A stretch of DNA of 64,000 nt from Bacteroidota bacterium. GTDB taxonomy: Bacteria; Bacteroidota; Bacteroidia; 2-12-FULL-35-15. Each line of letters begins with the position of its first letter. The stretch's first letter is position 1. Location: contig CANIQT010000005.1 of assembly GCA_947469885.1 (NCBI GenBank), forward strand, positions 1-64,000, read 5' to 3'. Position numbers and translations under genes: made by a program. This document shows, one piece after another, positions 1 to 9,028 of the stretch. The notes under the pieces were generated by a model. The model saw nothing but the letters and a program-made list of their open reading frames with translations. It was not told the DNA's origin and did no database searches.

Positions 1-78
1 ACTTTTGTTGTGGATTTATATTCCAACAAGGTAAATATTATGTCTACTATCGCAACTTTTTTTAGATTATTAACAGGT

Positions 79-150
79 GCTCAATTTGCTCCGAAATCAA
101 CTGCTCACTTTAAACCGAAATACTATGCTCAATTTGTCCGAAATCTCCAT
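79..150. repeat. Three degenerate 24-bp tandem units
   Basis: Three units begin at 79, 103 and 127, each starting GCTCAnTTT and carrying a CCGAAAT-like core. They lie inside a 37-codon open frame (40-153) that would read as an 8-residue repeat (AQFAPKST, AHFKPKYY, AQFVRNLH). I see no clear ribosome binding site or family for this peptide, so I list it as a repeat and not a gene. Directly after it, 153-167 is a perfect 6-bp hairpin (AGTCCC, GCT, GGGACT) without a T-tract. Confidence 0.6.
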
Positions 151-202
151 TAAGTCCCGCTGGGACTGCATTTTAGCCACATTTTAAACTAGCAACTTGA
201 GT

Positions 203-256
203 TAAAAAGTAAAAATGGAAGTTTCTGACCTTTTCGAGGAGCAGAAAAAGAGATTT
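203..256 (+). repeat. Dispersed repeat, copy A, with a short MEV..LFEEQK frame
   Basis: This 54-bp stretch matches, at roughly 80 percent by eye, the reverse complement of 52865-52919. Both copies contain an ATG that opens a short frame: here 215-265 (16 codons, MEVSDLFEEQKKRFVM), there 33 codons. Three of the differences in the shared part are synonymous (GAA/GAG, GAG/GAA, CAG/CAA). The remainder of the 154-387 gap shows nothing else I can name. Confidence 0.6.
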
Positions 257-387
257 GTGATGTAAAAGAATGTTTGACAGTTTGTCAGAAAAAGTATCTG
301 CCCTTTAGAAAGTACAAGAAAAAGAAGTGATTTTTAATGTGTGAATAAAAAGATGCCATATTACCGAATAATAAATACATTTGTGAG

Positions 388-687
388 ATGAAACGTAATA
401 ATTCGTCTCACATATTAAACACATCTTCCAACTTATTGGGATTTTGTTTGGTGGTGTTAACCTCACTCAAAATATCGAAAGTAAGCGAAGAGTCAAGAAT
501 AGATGAAGTTACAGGAGTAGCTTGTATTTTATTAATAACATGTTGTTTCTTTTCGTTTTTATCCATTCGCTCCACAAACGAAAAAAACAGTGTTCGATTC
601 GAAAGAATAGCAGACAACATTTTTATAGTAGCTTTGTTATTGGTATTTGCCATTACCTTTATGATTGCCTTTTCAATTATATTTTAA
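388..687 (+). CDS. Small hypothetical membrane protein
   Basis: A 99-residue protein of unknown function with three likely membrane segments: about residues 15-30 (LLGFCLVVLTSL), 44-60 (ACILLITCCFFSFL) and 78-99 (IFIVALLLVFAITFMIAFS). It stops 15 bp before the next gene on the same strand, so the two are probably co-transcribed. A TACATTTG box (376-383) that fits the Bacteroidota -7 element lies only 4 bp before the ATG, so the mRNA may be nearly leaderless, or the box is fortuitous. I do not recognise a family. Confidence 0.6.
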   Translation: MKRNNSSHILNTSSNLLGFCLVVLTSLKISKVSEESRIDEVTGVACILLITCCFFSFLSIRSTNEKNSVRFERIADNIFIVALLLVFAITFMIAFSIIF

Positions 688-702
688 TAAAAGTAAAACC
701 AA

Positions 703-1401
703 ATGAAAAAACAGTACTCTTATTCCAAACGAATACATTTTGCAACCTTGTGTTGTTTCCTGTTTCCATTCTTTTATACAGGCTGCGGAGAACCCTCTGC
801 CGAAGAAAAAGCAGCCAAAGAAAAAGCAACACAAGATTCTGTTGCTGCAGTTGCCAACGCCAAAACAGGAATTGGCGCAACAACAGATACTACTTTTAAG
901 ATGGAAGTATCTGTAACATCGGAAGAAGAATTAGCCAAAGAAAAAAGCGAACAAACAAAAGATACTACCGAACAATTAGTAAAACCAAAGCAAACAGAAA
1001 CCGCCAAAACCAGTGACCAAGATAAATCAACCATCACTCCTGCTGAAAAAATATGTGAACAAGCGCCCTTTTTAAAATCAATGTTGGTTCCTAAAGAAAA
1101 CACTTATACAGGAATAGCAGCAGTAATAGACACGGGAGCCTATCTGTTTTATTTTGCCATCTTTCTTTCTTTTCTTTTACTGATACTTAGTTTGGTAATA
1201 AAGTTTATGGAAGCCAATGCAAGAAAAGCAATTGTATTACTCAATACACTTGCTCTTGTTGCGCTTTTGGTTTCCATACATTTTTCTGGTTATTCCGAAA
1301 GATTGTGGGGCTTTTGGACAGCACTTTCGTTTATGATTTTGTTAACAGCTTATGATGTTGCAATAATAATAATTGAAAAAAAACTAAAAGAAAAGGGATA
1401 A
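703..1401 (+). CDS. Putative lipoprotein with three C-terminal membrane segments
   Basis: A 232-residue protein. The N-terminus is a lipoprotein-like signal (basic start, hydrophobic stretch, YTGC lipobox). A charged Lys/Glu/Thr-rich region follows (about 30-115), then three membrane segments (about 145-168, 178-196 and 203-224). A lipobox together with C-terminal membrane segments is odd: either the Cys is not lipidated or the protein is anchored twice. It follows the small membrane protein by 15 bp. The last codons form one arm of a 22-bp perfect hairpin shared with the convergent peptidase gene. Function unknown. Confidence 0.65.
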   Translation: MKKQYSYSKRIHFATLCCFLFPFFYTGCGEPSAEEKAAKEKATQDSVAAVANAKTGIGATTDTTFKMEVSVTSEEELAKEKSEQTKDTTEQLVKPKQTETAKTSDQDKSTITPAEKICEQAPFLKSMLVPKENTYTGIAAVIDTGAYLFYFAIFLSFLLLILSLVIKFMEANARKAIVLLNTLALVALLVSIHFSGYSERLWGFWTALSFMILLTAYDVAIIIIEKKLKEKG

Positions 1402-1432
1402 TTAAAACTCTTAATTATCCCTTTTCTTTTAG
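1384..1432. terminator. Bidirectional terminator between convergent genes
   Basis: Two perfect 22-bp arms (1384-1405 and 1411-1432) enclose a 5-nt loop. A-rich and T-rich tracts at the outer ends suit termination from both sides. The left arm overlaps the stop codon of the upstream gene (1399-1401). A second short hairpin (GTTGGTG/ACCAAC) lies at about 1438-1455. Confidence 0.8.
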
Positions 1433-1464
1433 CCAGAGTTGGTGTTTTTACCAACATAAACATA

Positions 1465-3516
1465 CTACCAAATCTTCACCCTCACACTATCTTCCCTGAA
1501 CATTTTATCTCCCTTTTTAACGTCAAAGGCAGTATAAAATTCCTCAATATCAGATAATGGACCTATAACACGAAAAGCAGGAGGAGCATGTTCGTTGCTC
1601 ATTACTTGTTTTGCAAGTGCCGCATCAGTTGATTGAACCATCCAAGCATAAGCATAAGCCAGAAAATAACGTTGAACAGGAGTATAACCATCCATCAGTT
1701 CTTTACTCTGTCCTTGTTTGGTTTTCTTGAAAGCTTCCAATCCCATTATCACTCCACCAAGGTCGGCAATGTTTTCTCCTTGCGAATTTGCGCCTTTCAG
1801 GTGAAGGCTATCCAATACGGTGTAATCATTAAACTGCCGAACAATTAATTTTGTTTTAGTAACAAATTTTGCTCTGTCTTCTTTTGTCCACCAATCTTTA
1901 AGATTTCCTTTTTCATCATACAAACTTCCCTGATCATCAAACCCGTGAGTTATCTCATGACCAAAAGTGGAGCCTCCTATAATACCATATAAAATAGCAT
2001 CATCAGGCATACGTCCTTCAAATCCCGGAACAATAATATTACAAGCAGGTACAACTATTTCGTTATTTGCAGGGTCATAATACGCATTATACGTTTGTGG
2101 CTGCATCCCCCATTCGTTGCGGTCAACAGGCTTTCCGTATTTATTAAGCATATAATTATAATGCCATTTGCGCACATTCTTCATGTTCTCACAATAGCTG
2201 TTACGGCTAATTTCAAGCGAAGACAAATCTTTCCATTTGTCAGGATAACCCACTTTCATATTTATTTTATTTAATTTCGAAAGTGCTTTTTGTTTTGTTA
2301 CCTCACTCATCCAGTCCAATGCTTTGATGTGTTCGGCATACACATCGCGAATGTTATTTCCAATCTCCAACAATTTTTCTTTTGTTCCTTTCGGACAATA
2401 TTCCTGAACATACACCTGCCCGATGAGGTCGCCAAGAGAGTAATCGGTGGCAGACACAATTTTTTTCCAACGAGGTTTTTGTACTTTCACACCGTTAAGA
2501 ACAGTGGCATTAAAATGAAAACTTTCTGTTACAATATCTTTACTCAACACACTTGCAAATTCATCAAGCAACACCCATTTCATATATATTTTCCAATCGT
2601 TGATAGAAACTGATTTAAGGTTTTTTTCCAAAGCAGTAAAAAACTCTGGCTGTCCTACAACAATAGAATCAACACTTTTCAAGCCTAATTGATTTAATGT
2701 CATTTGCCAGTTGATGGAAGGGGTTAATTTATTTACCTGCGCCACCGACATTTTATTATAGTTTTTATACGGGTCTCTCAGGTCTTCCATCTTGCGGCAA
2801 CTCTTGGCAATAGTGGTTTCCAACTTCATAATATTTTCTGCATTAGCACCGGCAGTTTTTTCATCACTACCAATCAACATAAACATTGCTTTGATGTGTT
2901 TCACATATTCGGCACGAATAGAAACAGTAAGCGCATCGGAATTAAAATAATAATCTCTTTCCGGCAATCCTAATCCAATTTGACTAAGTCCAACCACATA
3001 TTGTTCGCTGTTTTTATCATCTTTATTGATACCAAAACCATATAAAAACGAAATGTCTTTTGTTTGGAATTGTGCAGTCAACGACAATAAATCGTTAACA
3101 GAATTAACGGCATCAATATTTGCCATTTCCTCTTTAAGCGGTGTAATGCCTGCTTTATCAATACTTACAGTATCCATCCCGCTGAAATAAAAATCACCAA
3201 TCTTTTGTTTGTTGCTTCCTTTTTCTGCTTTTGTATCAGCAGCCGATGATTGACAAATTTTTAATATCGCCTGATTAAGCTTGTCCTGTATGGTTTTCCA
3301 AAGTCCGTTGTTTGCTTCCGAAGAAGGAATTGGATGTTGTTTGAACCATTTATTGTTTGCAAACAAAAAGAAATCATCTTTCGGAGAAATAGAAGAATCA
3401 ATGTGTTCGATGATGGGGTCTGTTACTGTTGAAGTTGTTTCTGTTTTCTTTTCAGTGTTATTACAAGAGGATAAAATAATTGTTGCAGATGTGATTAGTA
3501 AAAATGTTTTTTTCAT
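1465..3516 (-). CDS. M13 family zinc metallopeptidase (PepO/neprilysin-like) lipoprotein
   Basis: A 683-residue M13 endopeptidase that cleaves oligopeptides outside the inner membrane. The signal peptide ends in a lipobox (ILSSC), so it is probably a periplasmic or outer-membrane lipoprotein. Visible catalytic parts are the HExxH motif HEITH (His520, Glu521, His524), the third zinc-ligand motif ENIADLGG (Glu581, Asp585) and the substrate-binding NAYYDP motif. The C-terminus ends in W, as is usual in M13. Length is normal for the family. It stands alone on the minus strand; the next minus-strand gene upstream is the repeat-flanked GxxExxY gene. Known members act on short bioactive peptides; the substrate here is unknown. 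Confidence 0.93.
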   Translation of the reverse strand: MKKTFLLITSATIILSSCNNTEKKTETTSTVTDPIIEHIDSSISPKDDFFLFANNKWFKQHPIPSSEANNGLWKTIQDKLNQAILKICQSSAADTKAEKGSNKQKIGDFYFSGMDTVSIDKAGITPLKEEMANIDAVNSVNDLLSLTAQFQTKDISFLYGFGINKDDKNSEQYVVGLSQIGLGLPERDYYFNSDALTVSIRAEYVKHIKAMFMLIGSDEKTAGANAENIMKLETTIAKSCRKMEDLRDPYKNYNKMSVAQVNKLTPSINWQMTLNQLGLKSVDSIVVGQPEFFTALEKNLKSVSINDWKIYMKWVLLDEFASVLSKDIVTESFHFNATVLNGVKVQKPRWKKIVSATDYSLGDLIGQVYVQEYCPKGTKEKLLEIGNNIRDVYAEHIKALDWMSEVTKQKALSKLNKINMKVGYPDKWKDLSSLEISRNSYCENMKNVRKWHYNYMLNKYGKPVDRNEWGMQPQTYNAYYDPANNEIVVPACNIIVPGFEGRMPDDAILYGIIGGSTFGHEITHGFDDQGSLYDEKGNLKDWWTKEDRAKFVTKTKLIVRQFNDYTVLDSLHLKGANSQGENIADLGGVIMGLEAFKKTKQGQSKELMDGYTPVQRYFLAYAYAWMVQSTDAALAKQVMSNEHAPPAFRVIGPLSDIEEFYTAFDVKKGDKMFREDSVRVKIW

Positions 3517-3542
3517 AAATGATTTATAAGTTTTTTAAAAAT

Positions 3543-4041
3543 TTAACCACAAAGGTCACAAAGATTTTACACAAAGTTCACAGAGTGCCGTTGATTATTC
3601 GTTTCAATCCATCTTTGAGCAATACAACATTAAAATTAATAAGTAATCCTAATTTGAATTTGCCCAATTTTAAATAAGTAAGGGTTTGTGCTAAATGAAT
3701 ATCATTTAAAATATCGACACTTTTTATTTCAATCACTACTTTGTTTTCGACTAAAATATCCATTCTATAACCACACTCCAATTTTACTTCTTCAAAAATT
3801 AATGGCATCGCCTTTTCTTTTTCAGCAATCATTCCGGCTTGAATTATTTTGTAATACAAACATTCTTTATACGCACTTTCAAGAAGTCCAGGTCCCAATG
3901 CTTTGTGCACTTCAATAGCCAAACCAATTACTTTATTTGCTATTTCATTTTCATTCATCTTTTTTGTGCCTTCTTACTAATCTTCTCAAGTTTATTTTCT
4001 TTGTGACCTTTGTGTAAAATCTTTGTGTTCTTTGTGGTTAA
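3543..4041. mobile_element. 499-bp inverted-repeat unit carrying a GxxExxY gene (candidate element)
   Basis: The ends 3543-3586 and 3998-4041 are 44-bp inverted repeats agreeing at roughly 38 positions; both are built from CACAAAG-type words around a shared AAAGATTTTACACAAAG core. The only gene inside is the GxxExxY gene, whose stop codon lies within the left repeat. The unit sits between the M13 peptidase and gldA, ending 6 bp from the gldA stop. I see no clear target-site duplication and no transposase, so mobility is inferred. Confidence 0.5.
3578..3958 (-). CDS. GxxExxY protein (PD-(D/E)XK nuclease-like)
   Basis: A 126-residue protein of the GxxExxY family, named for the motif seen here as GLLESAY (within GPGLLESAYKECL). 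The family belongs to the PD-(D/E)XK nuclease-like group. The pieces MDILVENKVVIEIKSVD look like the core D...(D/E)xK strand pair, with Asp in MDILV and Glu-x-Lys in IEIKS. Length is normal. The final codons and the TGA stop lie inside the left inverted repeat, so gene and repeat seem to travel together. Biological role and DNA/RNA target are unknown; related genes are known from mobile or rRNA-intervening contexts, but that role is only suggested here. Confidence 0.88.
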   Translation of the reverse strand: MNENEIANKVIGLAIEVHKALGPGLLESAYKECLYYKIIQAGMIAEKEKAMPLIFEEVKLECGYRMDILVENKVVIEIKSVDILNDIHLAQTLTYLKLGKFKLGLLINFNVVLLKDGLKRIINGTL

Positions 4042-4047
4042 TCAAGC

Positions 4048-4956
4048 CTATTTTGTTAACTCCTTAAACACATCCTCCAGCTTCTGTTCTTCCTTATGAA
4101 GCGTAAGCACCGCCATTCCATTTTTCACGGCAAACTGAAATACATCAGGGCGAATATCTTTATCAGTATGTGTTTCTATTTGCCAGATGTTTTCTCTTAT
4201 GTTTTTTGCACTCACCACTTCAGCAATTGTTTTTAATTGCGCCTCACTGGTTTGTTTGTCAAACTCTACAGTAATAAGTTGTTTGTTGCGTGATTGAGAA
4301 TTTTGTAATACAGAGGTAATGTCATTCGCTACTATTTGTCCGTTGTTTACAATAATTACCCTGTTACAAATGGCTTCCACTTCCTGCATAATATGTGTGG
4401 AAAGCATAACTGTTTTTTGTTTGCCTATTTCTTTAATCAGATTTCTTATTTCCGCCAATTGATTTGGGTCAAGTCCGGTTGTAGGTTCATCAAGAATCAA
4501 CACTTTTGGGTCATGAATTAATGCCTGTGCTAACCCAACCCGCTGACGATATCCTTTTGACAATGCACCAATTTTTTTTTTCTGTTCTACTTGTAATCCG
4601 GTCATTTCAATCATTTCAGAAATTCGTTGCTTTACATTTTTAAGTTTATGCAAACCTGCAATAAATTCTAAATACTCCTTGATATACATTTCGGTATACA
4701 AAGGGTTGTGTTCCGGAAGGTAGCCTACATTCTTGCGAACCTCCAGACTTTCTTCGGCAATATCATATCCGCATACAGAAGCAGAGCCTGAAGTTTGCGG
4801 AATAAAACAGGTAAGTATTTTCATCATTGTTGATTTACCTGCACCGTTAGGACCAAGAAAACCAACTATTTCACCGGTGTTTACTTCAAACGAAACATTA
4901 TCCAATGCTTTTTGCTTACCGTACAGCTTTGTAATATTGTTGACTAGTATTGACAT
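4048..4956 (-). CDS. gldA: GldA-like ABC transporter ATP-binding protein
   Basis: A 302-residue ATPase. Walker A is GPNGAGKST, the signature is LSKGYRQRVGLAQAL and Walker B is VLILDEPTTGLDP. The start MSILVNNITKLYGKQKALD and the C-terminal extension (EEQKLEDVFKELTK) closely match GldA, the ATPase of the gliding-associated GldAFG transporter. The membrane partners GldF and GldG are not adjacent and not in this window. A TAATTTTG box on the minus strand (4975-4982) lies about 18 bp before the start and fits a Bacteroidota -7 element. An ordinary multidrug or heme-type ATPase is the alternative, but the sequence favours GldA. Confidence 0.8.
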   Translation of the reverse strand: MSILVNNITKLYGKQKALDNVSFEVNTGEIVGFLGPNGAGKSTMMKILTCFIPQTSGSASVCGYDIAEESLEVRKNVGYLPEHNPLYTEMYIKEYLEFIAGLHKLKNVKQRISEMIEMTGLQVEQKKKIGALSKGYRQRVGLAQALIHDPKVLILDEPTTGLDPNQLAEIRNLIKEIGKQKTVMLSTHIMQEVEAICNRVIIVNNGQIVANDITSVLQNSQSRNKQLITVEFDKQTSEAQLKTIAEVVSAKNIRENIWQIETHTDKDIRPDVFQFAVKNGMAVLTLHKEEQKLEDVFKELTK

Positions 4957-5154
4957 GTCTTATTAATTGGATGACAAAATTAATAAAATAGAAATGCTTA
5001 TGGGAAATATGTTTATGAAAGGATTCAGCAAAGGATGAGTGGAGGAAATATAATACTGTTAGTTACCCAATTAAGTGCGAAATGAAGGAGAGAATTTAAG
5101 GTGATTGCAACCCGAAATAAAAATAATTCTACATTTGTTTTCTGATTACCTGAA

Positions 5155-8100
5155 ATGAAGAAACTTTTAAACCAAACTTTTCTCCTAATCATAAGCCTGC
5201 TTACGCCTTGTTTGCAGGCACAATCCTTGTTTACTAATTTTAAAAAATACACCACTGAAGATGGTTTGGTATCTAACCAAGCCCTTTGTTTGCTGCAGGA
5301 TACCAAAGGGTATTTATGGATAGGCACCGGAGAAGGAGCCAGTCGGTTTGATGGAAAATCGTTTACCAACTATGGTTGGGAGGATAATAGTTTGCCATCA
5401 AAAAACATTTGGCAAATATTTCAGTTCAACGATTCGTTGTTGCTCTTTGCCACCAACTCGGGCATATCCGTTTTTAATACCAATGTCAATCGGTTTGAAA
5501 ACTACCGAATAGCCGATAAGGAATTGCTGGCCGGCAACAATTCCATAGTAAAATCGTTTGCACATCTGCCCGGTAAGCGAGTGGTTTTAATATGCAGTTC
5601 GAGCCTTGTTATCCTCGATAAAAATCTGAATGTAACCGCACGTAAAAAATATACAGGTGATAAGGGCCTTCTGCCTACTTTTACAATGGACCCTCTGTTT
5701 ACGAATTCCGACTCCACCCGGATAATATTTCAGGGTGGTATAAATGGTCAAGGTATAAATGAGTTTAATACAGCCAACTTAATCCTATCCTCCAAGGCCC
5801 ATAATATATTTAGCAAACCTTTTAATTATGATAAATGTGGTTATTTGGCAATAAAAAAAATAAACGAAACCAAGGGAGTCTTTTGTTTATTTGGTAACGG
5901 CTTTAATTATATCAATCCCGAAACTAACGACAGCACCAATTTTTATTTCAATAAAGCAGGAGGCGAGTCGAACTCCGTGAGAGGAGGTATTTTATCCGAC
6001 CCATTCGAAGATTCTATTTTATGGATGGGTTCGGGCTCCGGACTAATTCGATTTAATTATGTAGCCAAAAGATATCAGCGCTTTCTGTTTACTCCCGAAG
6101 GAAAAGAATACAATTCCAATTTTATTCACGATATGATTTTTGATAATCTCGGAAACCTTTGGGCTGCTACTTTCAATGGATTAGTAAAAATAGGCCGACT
6201 GGCACGCTCGTTTCACGAATACGATTACGACCGCACATCGCTCACACCTCCTTATGATTTTGGTAGTGTTATCTGCGATTCAAAACATCGGTTATGGTCC
6301 GTTACTTTTGGATTAGGAATGTTTGAATGGAATGCGCAAGGCAATTATGTAAAACGATATGCAAGGCCCGAGTTAGAAGGTTGGCGCTTACTTCACGAAA
6401 TAAAAGAAATTGACGGTACATTATATATTGCTTCAGGTCGTGGGGTAGACCGGTACAACGAAGAAACAAAACAATTTGAGGCGGCTTCATTTTTTCCCGA
6501 TTCTTTGCGCAAATATAGCTCGCTTTTTTTATTTCCCGATTCGCATAATCAGTTGTGGATTGGAATTGGCAGTGGCAAAGGAATACTAAAGGTGGATATG
6601 AAAAATCATACATCGGTATTGTATAGTAAAAAGGATTCGGTACACAACCCTTTTTATCTGCCTATGGTTACAGCGAGCTCTATTGCCGAAGATAAAAACG
6701 GAAACATTTGGTTAGGGCTCGGCCACGAAAGTGGTAAACTTATTTTTTGGGAAAGGAAAACAGGGAAGTTTACCCGAAAAACGATAAAGGTAAATGGCAA
6801 AGAATTAAATGCCGAAGCCATAAATAATTTGTTGATTGACGACCAAAATAATCTTTGGCTTTCTACATGGTATTATGGAGTGCTTTGTTATTCAATTGCT
6901 ACAAACGAATGGAAACAATACGACCAGTCGAAAGGTCTGCCAGGATATTACATTACTTCCATTGTTTTTGATTCCGATGGAAACCTTTGGGCAAATAATG
7001 CAAACGGAGTGTCGGTACTCTTAAAAAACCAAAGTCATTTCAGAAGTTTCACGCGTTCCGAAGGGTTTCCGTTTACCAATGTTTCGTTTACTGCTTTCCC
7101 TTTTAATGATGATAAAAACAAAATGATGCTTGGTTGCAACGATCAATTAATATGGATAGATAGGCGAGAACTGCTCCGTTCGCCTGTATCCTGCAAAATT
7201 TATCTGGAGAAACTAATTGTAGAAAACAAACAATATTCTATTTACGACAAGAATGAGTTTACCTATCAGCAATCGCATTTCAATTTTCATTTCGAAGGAG
7301 TAAACCTGATGAACGGAGAAGAAAACCTTTATGCATATATGCTCGAAGGAGTGGATAAAGACTGGATATATTGCGGAACACAAAAGGATGCGAACTATGC
7401 AAACATTAATCCGGGACATTATAAGTTCAAAGCGAAAGTATCTATATCCAATGACAAATGGTCAGCACCTGTTGAGTATTCCTTTAGTATTTCTCCTCCT
7501 TACTGGAGCACCTGGTGGTTCAGAACCTTGTACATACTATGCATTGCAAGCCTTATCTATTGGATATATCGAATACGGATAAAACAAATCATCGAATTGG
7601 AAAATGTCCGTTCTCGCATCAGCCGCGATTTGCATGACGATATTGGTTCAACCTTAAGCAGTATAAATTTACTTTCGCATTCAGCCAAAAAACGACTGGA
7701 TGAAAAAGATGTGAACCGCACTTATGTTTCCCTCGAAAAAATTAATGAACGCACACAACGCATGTTGGATAATATGAATGATATCATCTGGAGCATAAAG
7801 CCCGAGAATGATTCTTTGGTAAGTGTTTTATCGCGAATGCGCGAATTTTCGGCCACCATACTCGAAGCGAAAAACATAAATTGTGTAATTGATTTTCCGG
7901 CTGCCAGTAATAACCTTGTGATGCCCCTCGAATTAAAAAACAATCTGTTTCTTATATTTAAAGAAGCGATTAATAATCTGGCCAAATATTCGGGTGCAAC
8001 AAAAGCCCACATCGTACTTTCTGTGTCGGGCAATAAACTTTACATGCGAATTTCGGATAATGGAAACGGATTTGACAGCAACAGTTCGTTAACCGGAATT

Positions 8101-8217
8101 GGAGGAAACGGAATGAAAAACATGAAGAAAAGGGCCGATGAATCGAAAGCTAAACTTATTATTAACAGTAAAAAAGGAGAAGGTACCACAATAGAATTTA
8201 TTAAAAATCTCCCATAA
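5155..8217 (+). CDS. Propeller-sensor histidine kinase (Reg_prop, Y_Y_Y, HisKA_3)
   Basis: A 1020-residue inner-membrane sensor kinase. A signal peptide ending LQAQ is followed by a large periplasmic beta-propeller with repeats such as GYLWIGTGEG, GNLWAATFNG, GNIWLGLGHE and NNLWLSTWYY (about 30-680). A Y_Y_Y-type domain follows (about 690-785), then one membrane helix (about 787-807). The HisKA_3 segment SRISRDLHDDIGSTLS has the phosphoacceptor His827. The ATPase domain shows an N box (KEAINNLAKYS) and G boxes (DNGNGFD, GIGGNGMKN). It ends 43 bp before a LuxR-type regulator, its likely partner. Such sensors often read polysaccharide fragments, but there is no carbohydrate gene cluster here, so the ligand is open. 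Confidence 0.92.
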   Translation: MKKLLNQTFLLIISLLTPCLQAQSLFTNFKKYTTEDGLVSNQALCLLQDTKGYLWIGTGEGASRFDGKSFTNYGWEDNSLPSKNIWQIFQFNDSLLLFATNSGISVFNTNVNRFENYRIADKELLAGNNSIVKSFAHLPGKRVVLICSSSLVILDKNLNVTARKKYTGDKGLLPTFTMDPLFTNSDSTRIIFQGGINGQGINEFNTANLILSSKAHNIFSKPFNYDKCGYLAIKKINETKGVFCLFGNGFNYINPETNDSTNFYFNKAGGESNSVRGGILSDPFEDSILWMGSGSGLIRFNYVAKRYQRFLFTPEGKEYNSNFIHDMIFDNLGNLWAATFNGLVKIGRLARSFHEYDYDRTSLTPPYDFGSVICDSKHRLWSVTFGLGMFEWNAQGNYVKRYARPELEGWRLLHEIKEIDGTLYIASGRGVDRYNEETKQFEAASFFPDSLRKYSSLFLFPDSHNQLWIGIGSGKGILKVDMKNHTSVLYSKKDSVHNPFYLPMVTASSIAEDKNGNIWLGLGHESGKLIFWERKTGKFTRKTIKVNGKELNAEAINNLLIDDQNNLWLSTWYYGVLCYSIATNEWKQYDQSKGLPGYYITSIVFDSDGNLWANNANGVSVLLKNQSHFRSFTRSEGFPFTNVSFTAFPFNDDKNKMMLGCNDQLIWIDRRELLRSPVSCKIYLEKLIVENKQYSIYDKNEFTYQQSHFNFHFEGVNLMNGEENLYAYMLEGVDKDWIYCGTQKDANYANINPGHYKFKAKVSISNDKWSAPVEYSFSISPPYWSTWWFRTLYILCIASLIYWIYRIRIKQIIELENVRSRISRDLHDDIGSTLSSINLLSHSAKKRLDEKDVNRTYVSLEKINERTQRMLDNMNDIIWSIKPENDSLVSVLSRMREFSATILEAKNINCVIDFPAASNNLVMPLELKNNLFLIFKEAINNLAKYSGATKAHIVLSVSGNKLYMRISDNGNGFDSNSSLTGIGGNGMKNMKKRADESKAKLIINSKKGEGTTIEFIKNLP

Positions 8218-8260
8218 ATATGGGAGATAAAAAGTAGAAAACATTAACCATATTTGCGCA

Positions 8261-8893
8261 ATGATTAAACTATTAATGTTTGAAGATAACAAAGACTTCG
8301 CAGAAAGTATGGCGGATATTATTTCGGATATCGATGATATGTCGTTACTCGAAAAATATGATAATTGTAAAGACATCATCCGAAAGTTGCAATTACATAA
8401 GCCTGATGTAATTTTGATGGACATAGATATGCCTGTTGAAAACGGATTGGAAGGATTGCGAAAAATACGTGAAGCTAATATTGATGTGCATGTGCTTATG
8501 ATTACTGGGTTTGACGATAACGAAAGGGTGTTTCAGGCTATCTGCGATGGAGCATCGGGTTACATATTAAAGAAAACCCCTCCTGAAAAAATAATTGAAT
8601 ACATCCGTGAAGCGCAAAGCGGTGGGGCCCCCATGACGCCTTCGGTGGCTAAGCAGGTGTTAAAACTGTTTTCTCAGCCTTTTCAAAACAAAAAAGATTT
8701 GCAGTCGCTCACTGCACGTGAACAAGACGTACTTACTCTGCTGGTGAGAGGATTTAGTTACAAAATGATTTCTGCTGAACTGGATGTAAGCCTGGAAACG
8801 GTGCGTTCGCATATTAAAAACACCTATTCCAAACTTCATGTAAACTCCAAAAGTGAAGCGGTAATTAAAGCCATTCAGAATAAATTGGTTTAG
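8261..8893 (+). CDS. LuxR/NarL-type response regulator
   Basis: A 210-residue two-component regulator. The receiver domain (about 1-120) has the acidic pocket (FEDN), phosphoacceptor Asp54 (VILMDIDMP) and the conserved Lys in ILKKTPP. The C-terminal LuxR-type helix-turn-helix (about 145-205) shows LTAREQDVLTLLVRG and ETVRSHIKNTYSKL. It lies just downstream of the propeller kinase, whose HisKA_3 domain is the type that pairs with NarL-like regulators. DNA targets are unknown; the small propeller protein 135 bp downstream is a candidate. Confidence 0.93.
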   Translation: MIKLLMFEDNKDFAESMADIISDIDDMSLLEKYDNCKDIIRKLQLHKPDVILMDIDMPVENGLEGLRKIREANIDVHVLMITGFDDNERVFQAICDGASGYILKKTPPEKIIEYIREAQSGGAPMTPSVAKQVLKLFSQPFQNKKDLQSLTAREQDVLTLLVRGFSYKMISAELDVSLETVRSHIKNTYSKLHVNSKSEAVIKAIQNKLV

Positions 8894-8969
8894 TATTTTT
8901 TGCACCCATTTGTTTGATAAAGCATTGTGTTTAAGAAACACTCATTTTCCTCCCCCTTTTATGTGATTT

Positions 8970-8997
8970 TTTGGTTTGTCCACTCAGCCTACTTTTG
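8970..8997 (+). promoter_or_regulatory. Probable promoter for the small propeller protein
   Basis: A TTTTTG element ending at 8973 and a TACTTTTG -7 box at 8990-8997 are separated by 16 bp, slightly shorter than the usual Bacteroidota spacing. The start codon is 31 bp downstream. Confidence 0.45.
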
Positions 8998-9028
8998 TGT
9001 CATAAATCATCAATAAAAACGTAAAAAA

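Noticed and set aside
1-387. Truncated insertion sequence at the left edge
   Set aside because: No transposase frame or terminal repeats; only short tandem and dispersed repeats are visible.
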